DNA of 64,000 nt from Candidatus Eiseniibacteriota bacterium (GCA_016215625.1 JACRIW010000038.1:62001-126000), one strand, 5' to 3'. Positions 10,090-21,895 are shown, counted from the stretch's first letter. Program-made: numbers and translations. The notes: generated by a model from the letters alone, not told the origin.

Positions 10090-10584
10090 ATGCCGCCTGA
10101 TGAGAACATCGTCCGCGTGCTGTTCGTCTGCACGGGCAACACCTGCCGGAGCCCCCTCGCGGCCGCCGCGCTCCTCGCCGAGCTCGGTGACGACGCCGCG
10201 CGAGCACAGGTGGTCTCGGCGGGCACGGCGGCTGCGGAAGGGCAGCCGGCCAGCGCGCTTTCGCGCGCGGTCGCGGAGGCCGAGGGCATCGACCTCTCGC
10301 GGCACCGGTCGCGCCGTGCGGTCGCTCCGCTCGTGCGCGCCGCGGATTTCGTGTTCGTGATGGAGCCGCTGCACCGGGTCGCGATCGAGGCGCTCGGCGC
10401 CCCTCGCGAACGGGTGCACCTGCTGAGCGAGTATCCGGCCCCCGGGGAGCCCGGGATGCCGGTGAGTGATCCATTCGGAGCGTCGAAAGAAGCCTATGAA
10501 GAGTGCTGGCGGCGCATCCGCCACCACGTCCGGCGTCTCACGCCGGCCGTGCGGCAGGCGCTGAACGCACGTAACGCCTCATAG
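10090..10584 (+). CDS. Low-molecular-weight phosphatase, YwlE-like (candidate protein-arginine phosphatase)
   Basis: [16 protein letters not shown]-loop and [14 protein letters not shown] general-acid segment; synteny with sua5/ywlC, rpiB/ywlF and glyA. Confidence 0.88.
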   Translation: MPPDENIVRVLFVCTGNTCRSPLAAAALLAELGDDAARAQVVSAGTAAAEGQPASALSRAVAEAEGIDLSRHRSRRAVAPLVRAADFVFVMEPLHRVAIEALGAPRERVHLLSEYPAPGEPGMPVSDPFGASKEAYEECWRRIRHHVRRLTPAVRQALNARNAS

Positions 10585-10624
10585 AGAAACCGGAACGCGG
10601 CGTCCGCCGCACGAGGTAATCGCC

Positions 10625-11566
10625 ATGGCCATGAAGAAGAGCGACAAGATCTGGATGAACGGCACGTTCGTCCCGTGGGACGACGCGAAGGTCCACGTGC
10701 TGTCGCACGTCCTGCACTACGGCTCGAGCGTCTTCGAGGGCATCCGCGCCTACGAGACCAAGAATGGCCCGGCCATCTTCCGCCTCGGTGAGCACATCGA
10801 GCGCCTGATGATGTCGAGCAAGATCTACCGCATGGAAGTGCCGTACAGCGCGGAGCAGATCGAGACGGCGTGCCTCGAGACCGTCGCGGTGAACAACCTC
10901 AAGGAGTGCTACATCCGGCCGCTGGTGTACCGCGGCTACTCGCACGTGGGCGTGGATCCGCGCGGCACCCCGATCGAGGTGATGATCGCGGCGTACCCGT
11001 GGGGCAAGTACCTCGGCGAGGAAGCGCTCACGAAGGGCGCCTCGGTGAAGATCGGCACGTGGGCGCGCATGGCGCCGAACACGCTGCCCGCGATGGCGAA
11101 GGCCGGCGGCAACTACCTCAACTCGCAGCTGCTCAAGCTCGAGGCGGTCGAGGACGGTTACGACGAGGCGATCGCGCTCGACGTGCAGGGCTACGTGAGC
11201 GAAGGCTCGGGCGAGAACCTCTTCGCCGTGTACAAGAACGAGATCATCACCCCTCCGGTGAGCTCGAGCATCCTCTCGGGCATCACGCGCGACAGCGTCA
11301 TGCGCCTGGCGACGGACATGGGCTACAAGGTCCGCGAAGCCGTCATCCCGCGCGAGATGCTGTACATCGTGGACGAGCTGTTCTTCACCGGTACGGCCGT
11401 CGAAGTGACGCCGGTCTCGGCCGTCGACCGCATCAAGGTCGGCTCGGGCGAGCGCGGCCCGGTGACGAAGGCGCTGCAGGACGCGTTCTTCGGCATCGTG
11501 AAGGGCGACCTGCCGGACCGTTACGGCTGGCTGTCCATGGTGCCGCAGTCGGCCGCGAAGCGCTGA
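10625..11566 (+). CDS. ilvE: Branched-chain amino acid aminotransferase
   Basis: [60 protein letters not shown]. Confidence 0.94.
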   Translation: MAMKKSDKIWMNGTFVPWDDAKVHVLSHVLHYGSSVFEGIRAYETKNGPAIFRLGEHIERLMMSSKIYRMEVPYSAEQIETACLETVAVNNLKECYIRPLVYRGYSHVGVDPRGTPIEVMIAAYPWGKYLGEEALTKGASVKIGTWARMAPNTLPAMAKAGGNYLNSQLLKLEAVEDGYDEAIALDVQGYVSEGSGENLFAVYKNEIITPPVSSSILSGITRDSVMRLATDMGYKVREAVIPREMLYIVDELFFTGTAVEVTPVSAVDRIKVGSGERGPVTKALQDAFFGIVKGDLPDRYGWLSMVPQSAAKR

Positions 11567-11570
11567 TCCG

Positions 11571-12029
11571 ATGAAGCTCGCGGTGGGCAGCGATCACGCC
11601 GGGTTCCCGCTCAAGGAACTCGTGAAGGCCGAGCTCGTGAAGCTCGGGCACGAGGTCGTGGACGTGGGCACGCACTCCGGCACGGAGTCCGTGGACTATC
11701 CCGACTTCTCCTTCGCCGTGGCCGAAGCGGTCGCGGCGAAGACGGCGGACCTCGGCGTGGTCGTCTGCGCCACCGGCATCGGCGCCAGCATCGCCGCCAA
11801 CAAGGTCGTGGGGGTGCGCGCCTCCGTCGTGACGAGCGACGAGACCGCGCGCCTGACCCGGCAGGACAACGATTCCAACGTGCTCGCCCTCGGGGCCAAG
11901 ACCGCACCCAGCGCCGAGGACGCATTGCGCTGGCTGCGCGTCTGGCTCGACACACCGTTCGCGGGAGGCCGCCACGAGCGGCGCGTGAACAAGATCCGCG
12001 ACTACGAGAGCCGCGCCTCACATCCTTGA
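11571..12029 (+). CDS. rpiB: Ribose-5-phosphate isomerase B
   Basis: [52 protein letters not shown]. Confidence 0.93.
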   Translation: MKLAVGSDHAGFPLKELVKAELVKLGHEVVDVGTHSGTESVDYPDFSFAVAEAVAAKTADLGVVVCATGIGASIAANKVVGVRASVVTSDETARLTRQDNDSNVLALGAKTAPSAEDALRWLRVWLDTPFAGGRHERRVNKIRDYESRASHP

Positions 12030-12040
12030 CGGAGATTCCC

Positions 12041-13315
12041 GTGTCCCATCTGCAGTCGCAGGATCCCGAAGTCGCGAAGGCCATCGCGGCCGAACGCGGC
12101 CGCCAGGGCAGTTTCCTCGAGCTGATCGCCTCCGAGAACTTCGTCAGCGACGCCGTGCTCGAGGCGCAGGGTTCGGTGCTCACGAACAAGTACGCCGAAG
12201 GCCTGCCGGGCAAGCGCTACTACGGCGGCTGCGAGTTCGTGGACGTCGCCGAGAACCTGGCGCGCGACCGCGTGAAGCAGCTCTTCGGCGCCGACCACGC
12301 CAACGTGCAGCCGCACTCCGGCGCCTCCGCCAACCTCGGCGCCTACTTCGCCGCTTCCGAACCCGGTGACGTGCTGCTCGGCATGAGCCTCGCGCACGGC
12401 GGCCACCTCACGCACGGCCACGCCGTGTCGGTGTCGGGCAAGCTCTGGAAGGCGTACCAGTACGGCGTGCGAGCGGAAGACGGCCGCATCGACTACGACG
12501 AGGTCGAGCGTCTCGCGAAGGAACACCGCCCGCGCATGCTCGTCGCGGGCGCGAGCGCCTATCCGCGCCAGATCGACTTCCCGCGCTTCGCGGCGATCGC
12601 GAAGGAAGTGGGGGCGATGCTCATGGTGGACATGGCGCACATCGCCGGGCTCGTCGCCGCGGGGCTGCACCCGAGCCCGGTGCCGTACGCCGACTTCGTG
12701 ATGAGCACGACGCACAAGACGCTGCGCGGCCCGCGCGGCGGCATCATCCTGTGCAGGGCCGAGCACGCCGAAAGACTGGACAAGTCGATCTTCCCGGGTA
12801 TGCAGGGCGGCCCGCTCATGCACGTCATCGCCGCGAAGGCCGTGTGCTTCGGCGAAGCGCTCACGCCCGGTTTCAAGGCCTACCAGCAGCGCGTCGTGGA
12901 CAACGCGCGCGTGCTTGGCGAAACGCTCGTGGCGAACGGCTACGACCTCGTTTCGGGCGGCACCGACAACCACCTGCTCCTCGTGGACCTGCGCAAGCGC
13001 GGGATGACGGGCAAGGTGGCCGAGGAGGCGCTGCACAAGGCCGAGATGACCGTGAACAAGAATGCCGTCCCGAACGACCCGCAGAAGCCGTGGGTCACGA
13101 GCGGCATCCGGATCGGCACGCCCGCGCTCACGACGCGCGGCATGGGTACCGACGAGATGAAGCTCATCGGCGGCTGGATGGCCCGGGTGCTCGACAAGCC
13201 GGGCGACGAGGCGGTCGCGAAGGAAGTGCGTTCGCAGGTGCTCGAGCTGACGGCGGGCTACCCGCTGTTCAGCTGGGAGCCGGTGCGCCGTGGCGCTCCG
13301 GCCCGTGCAAGCTGA
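12041..13315 (+). CDS. glyA: Serine hydroxymethyltransferase (GTG start at 12041 preferred; TTG at 12026 possible)
   Basis: [54 protein letters not shown]. Confidence 0.95.
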   Translation: MSHLQSQDPEVAKAIAAERGRQGSFLELIASENFVSDAVLEAQGSVLTNKYAEGLPGKRYYGGCEFVDVAENLARDRVKQLFGADHANVQPHSGASANLGAYFAASEPGDVLLGMSLAHGGHLTHGHAVSVSGKLWKAYQYGVRAEDGRIDYDEVERLAKEHRPRMLVAGASAYPRQIDFPRFAAIAKEVGAMLMVDMAHIAGLVAAGLHPSPVPYADFVMSTTHKTLRGPRGGIILCRAEHAERLDKSIFPGMQGGPLMHVIAAKAVCFGEALTPGFKAYQQRVVDNARVLGETLVANGYDLVSGGTDNHLLLVDLRKRGMTGKVAEEALHKAEMTVNKNAVPNDPQKPWVTSGIRIGTPALTTRGMGTDEMKLIGGWMARVLDKPGDEAVAKEVRSQVLELTAGYPLFSWEPVRRGAPARAS

Positions 13316-13344
13316 CGAGCGGACCACTCCAAGATGCAACGCGA

Positions 13345-13370
13345 AAGGGCGCCCCGCAGGGGGCGCCCTT
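13345..13370 (+). terminator. Terminator hairpin after glyA: 11-bp stem, GCAG loop
   Basis: AAGGGCGCCCC-GCAG-GGGGCGCCCTT followed by CGTCTTC. Confidence 0.8.
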
Positions 13371-13478
13371 CGTCTTCACACCGCGTTGCCGAGTTTCGGC
13401 CGGTGGCACCGATGCTGCAGTCCCCGAAGGCGCCAGCAGGGGCAACGTCGCCCGTCCACACACCTCAGGGGCTGCATC

Positions 13479-13877
13479 GTGCAATCGACGTGGATCCATC
13501 GGGTCATTTCGCGCTTCGGGCCACTCTTCGTGCCGGGGCGAACGCTGCATCGCCGGGCGCTCCTGCTCGCGGCCGCCGGGGACGCGGTGGGGGCCGAGGC
13601 CGCCTTCGCGGCGGCCGCCGCGAGCTACCGCCGCACGTGGAACGTCGGCGCCCTCGCGCGACTGCGCGTGCACGAGCGCATGGTGCAGGCCCGCCTGGCC
13701 GGCGACCCGGCGCGTGAGGCCGAGATGCTCCTCGGCATCGTGCGCGGGCTGAACAAGCTCGACCAGCTCGAGTCGCTGGAGGAGCCGTTCGAGCTGCGCG
13801 ACGCGCGGGCCGTGCTGTCGGACTGGCTCGCGGACACGCGTTCCGGCGCACCGGAACTGCACGAGCACGCCGCGTAG
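13479..13877 (+). CDS. Hypothetical protein, helical/TPR-like (GTG start inferred)
   Basis: RRALLLAAAGDAVGAEAAFAAAAASYRRTWNVGALARLRVHERMVQARLAGD; start codon uncertain. Confidence 0.5.
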   Translation: MQSTWIHRVISRFGPLFVPGRTLHRRALLLAAAGDAVGAEAAFAAAAASYRRTWNVGALARLRVHERMVQARLAGDPAREAEMLLGIVRGLNKLDQLESLEEPFELRDARAVLSDWLADTRSGAPELHEHAA

Positions 13878-13910
13878 CCTCCCGGGCGGGGGAGGCCGGC
13901 CCGAGCCGCG

Positions 13911-13939
13911 CTGGACCGCTCGCGCGCCTTCGCTATACT
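13911..13939 (+). promoter_or_regulatory. Candidate promoter CTGGAC-17-TATACT upstream of the moxR/bat operon
   Basis: Hexamers and spacing read directly. Confidence 0.5.
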
Positions 13940-13999
13940 GCCGCGCCGATCGCGGCCGATGTGGCCCGCGCCGAGTTCACCGTTTCCGGGAAGGAACGC

Positions 14000-14982
<983 letters not shown>

Positions 14983-14983
<1 letters not shown>

Positions 14984-15867
14984 TGGCGACCGCGGAACTG
15001 CTTCGCAAGGTCCGCCGCCTCGAGATCCGCAGCCGCCGCCTGGTCGAGGACCTGTTCTCGGGCAACTCCGAGAGCGTCTTCAAGGGGCGCGGTGTCGAGT
15101 TCGAGGAAGTGCGGCCCTACGTGCCCGGCGACGAGGTGCGCGACATCGACTGGAACGTGACGGCCCGCCTCGGCGCGCCGTACGTGAAGCGTTTCGTCGA
15201 GGAGCGCGAACTGACCGTGATGCTCGTCGTGGACATCTCGCGCTCGATGCACTTCGGCACTTCGGCGGTGGCCAAGCGCGAGCTGGCGGCGGAGCTGTGC
15301 GCGGTGCTCGGTTTCGCGGCGATGCGCAACAACGACCGGGTCGGGCTCGTGCTCGCGGGCGGCGACGTCGAGCACTTCGTGCGCCCCGCGCGCGGCCGCA
15401 CGCACCTGCTGCGCATGCTGCGCGACCTCCTGAACACGGAGCCCGAGACGCCCGGCACTCGGCTCGGGCACGCGGCGCGCTTCCTCACGCGCACGCTGCG
15501 CCGGCGCGGGCTCGTGTTCTGGATCTCGGACTTCGAGGACACGCTCGACCCGCGGGACTGGCGCGTGCTCTCGCGCCGCCACGAACTCACGGCGCTCGCG
15601 CTGCGCGACCCGCGCGACGAACAGCTGCCGCGTGCGGGCTGGGTGACGTTCGAGGACCTCGAATCCGGCGAGCGCCGGCTCGTGGACACGCACTCGGAAG
15701 CCGTGCGCCGCGCCTACCAGCAGCGCGCGCGCGAGCGTCGGCGCGCCGCCGACGCCGCGCTCGCGAAGGCGCAGTGTCCCGTGGTCGAGATCCGCACCGA
15801 CCGCCCCTACTTTCCGGCGCTCATGCGGCACTTCGGCTCGCGCCACATGCGCAAGGGTGTCGCGTGA
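14983..15867 (+). CDS. DUF58 domain protein (VWA-like)
   Basis: LFSGNSESVFKGRGVEFEEVRPYVPGDEVRDIDWNVTARLGAPYVKRFVEERELTVMLVVDISRSM. Confidence 0.93.
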
Positions 15868-16928
15868 GCACGCTCCTCGCGCTCGCGATCTCGACGCTGC
15901 TCGGGCTGTTCCCGCCCGGGCACGCCGACAAGGTCGAGGCGGGTCGTCACGACACGGTCCGGGTCGGGATGCCGGACTCGCTCCGGCGCGGCTCGCGCGC
16001 GAGCGTGGCGCTCGTCCGGCGTTTTCCCGCGCGCACGATGGTCGCGCCCGCGCCGGCGAAGCTCGGCCAGCAGCTCGTCTTCCGCGCCGCGGTGATCGTT
16101 CCCGCGGAAGCGAAGGTGCAGTTCGAGGTGCCGGAGCCCGGCGGGGACTTCACGTGGGGCAAGCCGGTCGCGTCCAAGCGCCGGCTCGTCTACGGCGCGC
16201 ACCTCGACCTGTACGGCGAATGGGCCGACAGCGTCTCGGTGGAGATCCCGCTGCAGGTGTTCGCGACGGGGCAGGTCGTCGTGCCCGGGGTCGGCGTTTC
16301 GATCGACCAGACGAAGCGCGGCGGGCAGAAGCTGCGCCTTCGCACGCCGGCCGTGCGATTGCTCGTCCTGCCGACCGTGACGGCGGCCGACAGCGCGCAG
16401 GGGCTCAAGCCCGTGCGCGGACCGCTCGGCGCACCCTGGTGGGAGCAGGTGCCGTGGACGCTGGTGTTCCTCGGCGTGCTCGCGCTCGCGGCGCTGGCTT
16501 TCGCGTTCCGCTGGTGGCGCTCGCGCGCTCGCAGACCGGCGAGCGCCGCACCCGCGGCGGCGGCGCGTGCGCCGGTGCACGACCCGTCCGCGGAGGCGCT
16601 CGCGGAGCTGGCGAAGCTGCGTGCGCGGCGCCTGCCGGAAGCGGGACTGTTCGGCGAGCATTCGGTCGCCCTCACGCGCATCCTGCGCCGATACCTCGAA
16701 GCGACGCTCGGCTCTCCGCGTCCCGGCGACACGAGCACGGAACTGCTCGCGCGCCTGGGCGGCGGCCAGCTCGATCCGTCGGACCTCGTGCGGCTGGAGC
16801 TGCTGCTCTCGCTCTGGGACCGCGTGAAGTTCGCGCGCGCCCCGCTCGACCGTTCCGAGGCCGAGCGCTGCGAGAGCGCGGTCGAGGCGCTCGTGCGCCG
16901 CGGCCCCGGCCGCAAGGAGGTCGCGTGA
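15864..16928 (+). CDS. Bat-operon membrane protein, DUF4381/BatD-N-like
   Basis: Signal-like N-terminus, beta-rich domain, TM WTLVFLGVLALAALAFAFRWW, C-terminal helical domain; GTGA overlap with the DUF58 gene. Confidence 0.65.
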   Translation: MSTLLALAISTLLGLFPPGHADKVEAGRHDTVRVGMPDSLRRGSRASVALVRRFPARTMVAPAPAKLGQQLVFRAAVIVPAEAKVQFEVPEPGGDFTWGKPVASKRRLVYGAHLDLYGEWADSVSVEIPLQVFATGQVVVPGVGVSIDQTKRGGQKLRLRTPAVRLLVLPTVTAADSAQGLKPVRGPLGAPWWEQVPWTLVFLGVLALAALAFAFRWWRSRARRPASAAPAAAARAPVHDPSAEALAELAKLRARRLPEAGLFGEHSVALTRILRRYLEATLGSPRPGDTSTELLARLGGGQLDPSDLVRLELLLSLWDRVKFARAPLDRSEAERCESAVEALVRRGPGRKEVA

Positions 16929-17869
16929 TCCGCTTCGAGACCCCGTGGCTCCTGCTCGCGCTGCTCCTGCTGCCCGCGCTCGCGCTGTGGCGCTGGCGCC
17001 GGCCGGGCACGCAACCGGCCGCGGTCCTCTGGGGCACGCTCGCGGGCTTCGGCCGGCCGGGCGCCATGGCGTGGCTCGTGCTCGGCGTGCGGCTGTTGCC
17101 GTGGATCGCGCTCGCGCTCGCGCTGCTCGCCGCCGCGCGCCCGCAGCGCGGCATGCAGCAGTCGGAGGTGGACTCGCGCGGTGTGGACATCGTGCTCGCG
17201 ATGGACGTGTCGCAGAGCATGGTGATCGAGCGCATGGGGCTGCGCTCGCGCATGGACGTCGCACTGGAGACGGCGCGCGACTTCGTGCGCGGCCGCCCGC
17301 ACGACCGGCTCGGCGTCGTCGGGTTCTCGGGCGTGGCGTACACGCTGTGCCCGCTCACGCTCGACCACGCCACGCTGCTCGAACTGCTCGCCGGCATCGA
17401 CGGGCGCCAGCCCACCGACGGCACCGCGATCGGCATGGGACTCGCGACGGCCGTGCAGCGCCTGCGCGACAGCCGCTCGCCGAGCAAGGTGATCGTGCTG
17501 CTCACCGACGGCGAGAACAACCGCGGCGCGATCGATCCGCGCACCGCGGCCGAACTCGCGCGCGCGATGGGTGTGAAGGTGTACACGGTGCTCGTCGGCC
17601 AGCAGGCGTCGGTGATCGGGGCGGGCGGCGACGTCGTCGCGCCGCTCGTCGAGATCGCCGAGCGGACGGGCGGACGGTTCTACTCGGCGGGCGACGCCGC
17701 GGCCCTCGGCGGGATCTACGCCGCCATCGACCGCCTGGAACGCGCGCCCATCCGCGCGGTCGTGTATCACGAGTACCAGGATCTCGGACCCGCGCTGCTG
17801 GCGATCGCGAGTGTGCTCATGGCCCTCTTCAGCCTGTCGAACGCCACCTGGGCGTTCCGGGCACCGTGA
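16925..17869 (+). CDS. batA: VWA domain membrane protein, BatA-like
   Basis: VDIVLAMDVSQSM MIDAS, LLTDGENN, flanking TM segments. Confidence 0.9.
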   Translation: MIRFETPWLLLALLLLPALALWRWRRPGTQPAAVLWGTLAGFGRPGAMAWLVLGVRLLPWIALALALLAAARPQRGMQQSEVDSRGVDIVLAMDVSQSMVIERMGLRSRMDVALETARDFVRGRPHDRLGVVGFSGVAYTLCPLTLDHATLLELLAGIDGRQPTDGTAIGMGLATAVQRLRDSRSPSKVIVLLTDGENNRGAIDPRTAAELARAMGVKVYTVLVGQQASVIGAGGDVVAPLVEIAERTGGRFYSAGDAAALGGIYAAIDRLERAPIRAVVYHEYQDLGPALLAIASVLMALFSLSNATWAFRAP

Positions 17870-17879
17870 GGGCGCGCGC

Positions 17880-19634
17880 ATGATCTTCACGAACCCGCAC
17901 TGGCTGTGGGCGCTCGCGCTGCTGCCGCTCGTGCTGTTCTTCGAGTGGCGCGCCGTGGTGCGCGCACGCCGGGCGACGATCGCGCTCGCCGGGCCGCGCG
18001 CGAACCATCCGCTCCTCGCGCAGGCGCTGCCGTGGTCGCGCCGCGCGGGACTCGCGCTGCGCACCGCGGCGATCGCGGCGCTGCTGCTCGGCGCCGCCGG
18101 CCCGCAGTGGGGGCGCGAGACGGTCAAGCACGAATCGCGCGGCTCCGACGTCATGTTCGTGCTCGACGTCTCCGCGAGCATGGACGCGCGCGACGTGCCG
18201 CCCTCGCGCATGGACGAGGCCCGGCGCGAAGCGCTGGGGCTGCTCGAGCGCATTCCCGGCAGCCGGGTCGGCGTCGTGCTGTTCGCGGGAGAGGCGGCAC
18301 GCGTGTGCCCGCTCACGCTCGACCATTCGGCGGTGCGGCTCGTGCTGGAGAGCACGAACAGCGCGGCGCTGAGCGAGCCCGGCACCGACCTGCGCGAAGG
18401 GCTCGAGCGCGCGCTCGGCGCCTTCGGCGCGGGCCGGCGTGAGGAGCAGGGGATCGTGCTGTGGACCGACGGAGAGGACCTCGAGGGCGGCTCGAAGGAC
18501 GTGATCGAGCGCATGCGCCGCAGCGGCGTGCGCGTGTTCGCCGTCGGTGTCGGCACGCCCGCGGGCGACGTGGTGCCGGAGTTCGACGAGGAAGGGCGCG
18601 CCGTGGACGTGAAGCGCGACGAGCGTGGCGAAGTGGTGCGCAGCAAGCTCGACGACGCGACGTTGCGCGAACTCGCGCGCGCCACGCACGGCGCCTATTT
18701 CGGCGCCGCGCGCGTCGGCGGGGAACTGCAGCGACTCGCCGGGCTCGTCGGTTCGCTCGCGCAGGCCCGGCGCGGCACCCGACTCGTCGAGCGTCCGGTG
18801 GCGCGCTTCGGCTGGTTCGCGCTGGCCGCCGCGGCGCTGCTGGCCGTGGACTTCGCGCGCGCGCGCAGCCGCCGCGCGGCGGCGGGCGCGGGGGCGGGCC
18901 CGGGGGCGAAGCGCGCCACGCAGAAGCAGGCACGGACCACCGTGGGGGCGGCCGCGGCGGTGTTGCTGCTGCTCGCGCCGTGGCCGGCGGCGCACGCGCA
19001 GAGTGCGTGGGCGCGAGGCGACCGGGCCTTCCGCGACGGCCGCTGGAGCGCGGCCGAGTCGCTGTACGCGCAGCGTGCGAAGCGGGGCGGGCCCGCCAAG
19101 GTCCGCGTCAATCTCGCGACCGCGCAGGCCATGAACGGGCGTGGCGAGGCGGCCGAACTCGCGCTCTCGCGGCTCGCCGCGGATTCCGGACGCGTGGGAC
19201 GCGCGGCGGGCTACAACCTCGGCACCGTGCTCGGCAAGCGCAAGGAGTACGACCGTGCGCTGCAGGAACTGCGGCGCGTGCTCGAACGAGACCCGAACGA
19301 CGCCGACGCGCGCTGGAACTACGAGATGCTCAAGCGCGAGAAGGAGAAGTCGGCCGGCCAGCAGTCGCCGAAGCCGGACGAACAGCAGCCCGACCCGCAG
19401 CCGCAACCCGCGGCCTCCGGTGCGAAGCAGCCGCAGGGGCAGGGCGCGGCGCCGCAGCCTCCTCCCGGCACGTCCCAGCCGCCGCCTCCGCAGCAGGGAC
19501 CGGGCGGGGCTGCCGGCATGACGAAGCAGCAGGCCGAGGCGCTGCTCGGATCGCTGCAGGAGCTCGAGCGCATCGACCGGCAGCGCGCCCAGCGAGCGCA
19601 GGGCGGCGGGCGCCGGAAGGGGAAGGACTGGTGA
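17880..19634 (+). CDS. batB: VWA + TPR protein, BatB/BatC-like, with Q/P-rich C-terminal tail
   Basis: DVMFVLDVSASMDARD MIDAS; C-terminal TPR-like repeats and QQPDPQPQPAAS...QPPPPQQGP tail. Confidence 0.87.
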   Translation: MIFTNPHWLWALALLPLVLFFEWRAVVRARRATIALAGPRANHPLLAQALPWSRRAGLALRTAAIAALLLGAAGPQWGRETVKHESRGSDVMFVLDVSASMDARDVPPSRMDEARREALGLLERIPGSRVGVVLFAGEAARVCPLTLDHSAVRLVLESTNSAALSEPGTDLREGLERALGAFGAGRREEQGIVLWTDGEDLEGGSKDVIERMRRSGVRVFAVGVGTPAGDVVPEFDEEGRAVDVKRDERGEVVRSKLDDATLRELARATHGAYFGAARVGGELQRLAGLVGSLAQARRGTRLVERPVARFGWFALAAAALLAVDFARARSRRAAAGAGAGPGAKRATQKQARTTVGAAAAVLLLLAPWPAAHAQSAWARGDRAFRDGRWSAAESLYAQRAKRGGPAKVRVNLATAQAMNGRGEAAELALSRLAADSGRVGRAAGYNLGTVLGKRKEYDRALQELRRVLERDPNDADARWNYEMLKREKEKSAGQQSPKPDEQQPDPQPQPAASGAKQPQGQGAAPQPPPGTSQPPPPQQGPGGAAGMTKQQAEALLGSLQELERIDRQRAQRAQGGGRRKGKDW

Positions 19635-21895
19635 GGGCGATCGCGACACTCGCATGGCACGGTGCCCTCGCGGTGGCGCTCGCGTGCGCGCTCGCCGCGG
19701 CTCCGGCCTCGGCGCAGACGCGGGTGAGCGCGGCGCTGCGCTCGACTTCGATCGAGCAGGGCGAGAGCACGCTGCTCACGATCACCGTGCAGGAGCCGCA
19801 GGGCACGCCCGAAGTCGCGCCGCTCGTGCTCGCGCGCGGGCTGGCGGGCGCCGGCCCCGCGGTCGCGCGCAACTACGCGCTCGTCAACGGCGTCAGCTCG
19901 AGCACCGTGCAGTACACCTACGAGCTTCGCGGTGACGATGCGGGGCGCTATTCGCTCGGACCGTTCCGCGTCCGCATGGCCGGGCGCGACTACGTCACCC
20001 GTCCGCTCGTGCTCGTCGTCCGCCGAGCGTCGGACCTGCCCGCGCGGCTGTACGTCGAGGTGCAGCCGCGCGAACCCTACGTGGGGCAGCTCGTGCAGGT
20101 GGCCGAGCGGCTCGTCCAGTTCGAGGAGCTGGGTGACGCGGGCGACAAGGCGCCACCGCCCATGCCGGGGTTCTGGGCCGAACGCTTCTCGGATCTCTTC
20201 GAGTATCGCGGGCGCATGGACGGCCGTCCCGTCGGGGTGGTGGAGAGCCGGGCGCGCATCTACCCGCTCGCCGCCGGGTACGCGACGATCGGCCGCGCGC
20301 ACATCGCGGTCTCGACCGGCGGCACGAGCGTGGACCCGCTCACCGGCCAGCTCGCGGGCGGCCGCATCCTCGTGCTCCACAGCGACTCGCTGACCGTGCG
20401 CGTGAAGCCGCTGCCGGAGGGCGCGCCCGCCGGGTTCGCGAAGGCGATCGGCGCGTTCGGCGTGAGCTGGGCGCTCGATCGCGGCCACGCCTCGCAGGAC
20501 CAGGCGCTGCAGTTGCAGCTCGACGTGCGCGGCATCGGCAACCTGCCGCTGCTGCCGACCCCGGCGATCGCACTCGAGGACTTCGAGGTGTTCGCGAGCA
20601 CGGTGGACGACAGTTTCGCCCCTCCGGGCGACCTCTCGGCCGGGCGCCGCCGCTTCCAGTGGACGCTCGTGCCGCGCCGCGCGGGGCTGTTGCGCGTGCC
20701 GCCCGTGCCGTTCGCATGGTTCGATCCCGCGGCGGGGAGCTATCGCTCCGCGCTGCTGCCGGAACTTTCGGTGGAAGTGCTCGCCGCCGCCGGTGCGACG
20801 GCGGCCGCGAGCGCGGCGGCGCTTCCTCCCGCGATCGCCGCGCAGCAGCCGCGCCCGGGCGCGCGCGGCGCGTGGGCGTGGGCATTCGCGCTCGCGGGAG
20901 CGTGCGTCGGCTTCGCGCTGCGCACGCTGCGCGGTGGCGAGGAGCGCGATCCGCTCGCGGCCGAGCGGGCGCGGCAGGGCGAGTTCCTGCGCGCGGTCGG
21001 CTTCGCGCGCGGCGGCGACTTCTGGCGCGCGGCGGACGAGGCCGTCACGTGGGCCGAAACGCACGGCCAGCAGGTGCTGCGCCTGCGCGAGGAGATCGCG
21101 GCCGCGCGCTACGGCGGGGCCGCACCGCCCGAGGACGGCGTGCGCGCTCGCGTGGTCGAGCGCGTCTCGGAGGCGCTGCCGCCGCTGCGCAAGGGCGTGC
21201 CCGCGCCCGTGCGCGCGGCCGTCGCGCTCGCGCTGGGACTCGTCCTCGTGTTTCTCGGCGCGCCCCGCGGCCCCGAGCCGCGGCAGGTGGCCGCGGCGCT
21301 GCGCGCCGACCAGTTCGCGCGCGAACATCGCATCGGCGACGCGGAGCAGGGTTGGCGCAACACCTGGCGTGAGGCGCCGGGGGATGCGGCGATCGCGGCC
21401 CGTCTCGCGCACGCGGCGCTGCAGCGCGGGGACGTGGGCGAGGCCGCGGTGTGGGTGATGCGCGGCCGGCGCGACGAGCCTCGGCAGGGCGGGCTCGATC
21501 AGGTGGCCGCGCGCGTGCGCGACGCGGGCGGCCTCGTCGGCGCGCCGGAGCAGCCGCTGCCGCTGCGCTCGCTCGAATGGGCGGCGATCGCGTTCGCGCT
21601 CGCGCTCGGCGCGGCGCTCGAGTGGCCGCGCCGCTGGAGCGTCGCCGCGCTCGGCCTGCTGGCGCTCGCGGCGGCCGGCGTGCCCGAGTGGGAGCACTTC
21701 GGCGAACGCTCCGGCCGCTGGGCCGTCGTCGTCCGCGCGACGCCGCTCGCCGGCGCGGACGTCGACCTCGAGGCGGGGCAGGTCGTGCGCACGCTCGGGC
21801 GGCGGGGCGCGCTCGCACACGTGCGCGCCGGCCACGGTCTCGCGGGAGACGTCCCGGCGGATGCGCTGCGCGATCCGGCGGAGCACGTGCGATGA
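19631..21895 (+). CDS. batD: BatD-like protein with C-terminal SH3-like domain
   Basis: Signal peptide; TRVSAALRSTSIEQGESTLLTITVQ, FRVRMAGRDYVTRPLVLVV; position in bat operon. Confidence 0.82.
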   Translation: MRAIATLAWHGALAVALACALAAAPASAQTRVSAALRSTSIEQGESTLLTITVQEPQGTPEVAPLVLARGLAGAGPAVARNYALVNGVSSSTVQYTYELRGDDAGRYSLGPFRVRMAGRDYVTRPLVLVVRRASDLPARLYVEVQPREPYVGQLVQVAERLVQFEELGDAGDKAPPPMPGFWAERFSDLFEYRGRMDGRPVGVVESRARIYPLAAGYATIGRAHIAVSTGGTSVDPLTGQLAGGRILVLHSDSLTVRVKPLPEGAPAGFAKAIGAFGVSWALDRGHASQDQALQLQLDVRGIGNLPLLPTPAIALEDFEVFASTVDDSFAPPGDLSAGRRRFQWTLVPRRAGLLRVPPVPFAWFDPAAGSYRSALLPELSVEVLAAAGATAAASAAALPPAIAAQQPRPGARGAWAWAFALAGACVGFALRTLRGGEERDPLAAERARQGEFLRAVGFARGGDFWRAADEAVTWAETHGQQVLRLREEIAAARYGGAAPPEDGVRARVVERVSEALPPLRKGVPAPVRAAVALALGLVLVFLGAPRGPEPRQVAAALRADQFAREHRIGDAEQGWRNTWREAPGDAAIAARLAHAALQRGDVGEAAVWVMRGRRDEPRQGGLDQVAARVRDAGGLVGAPEQPLPLRSLEWAAIAFALALGAALEWPRRWSVAALGLLALAAAGVPEWEHFGERSGRWAVVVRATPLAGADVDLEAGQVVRTLGRRGALAHVRAGHGLAGDVPADALRDPAEHVR

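Noticed and set aside
12026-12040. TTG at 12026 as glyA start
   Set aside because: GTG at 12041 has GGAG 6 nt upstream and matches the usual GlyA N-terminus; TTG remains possible because of the TTGA overlap.
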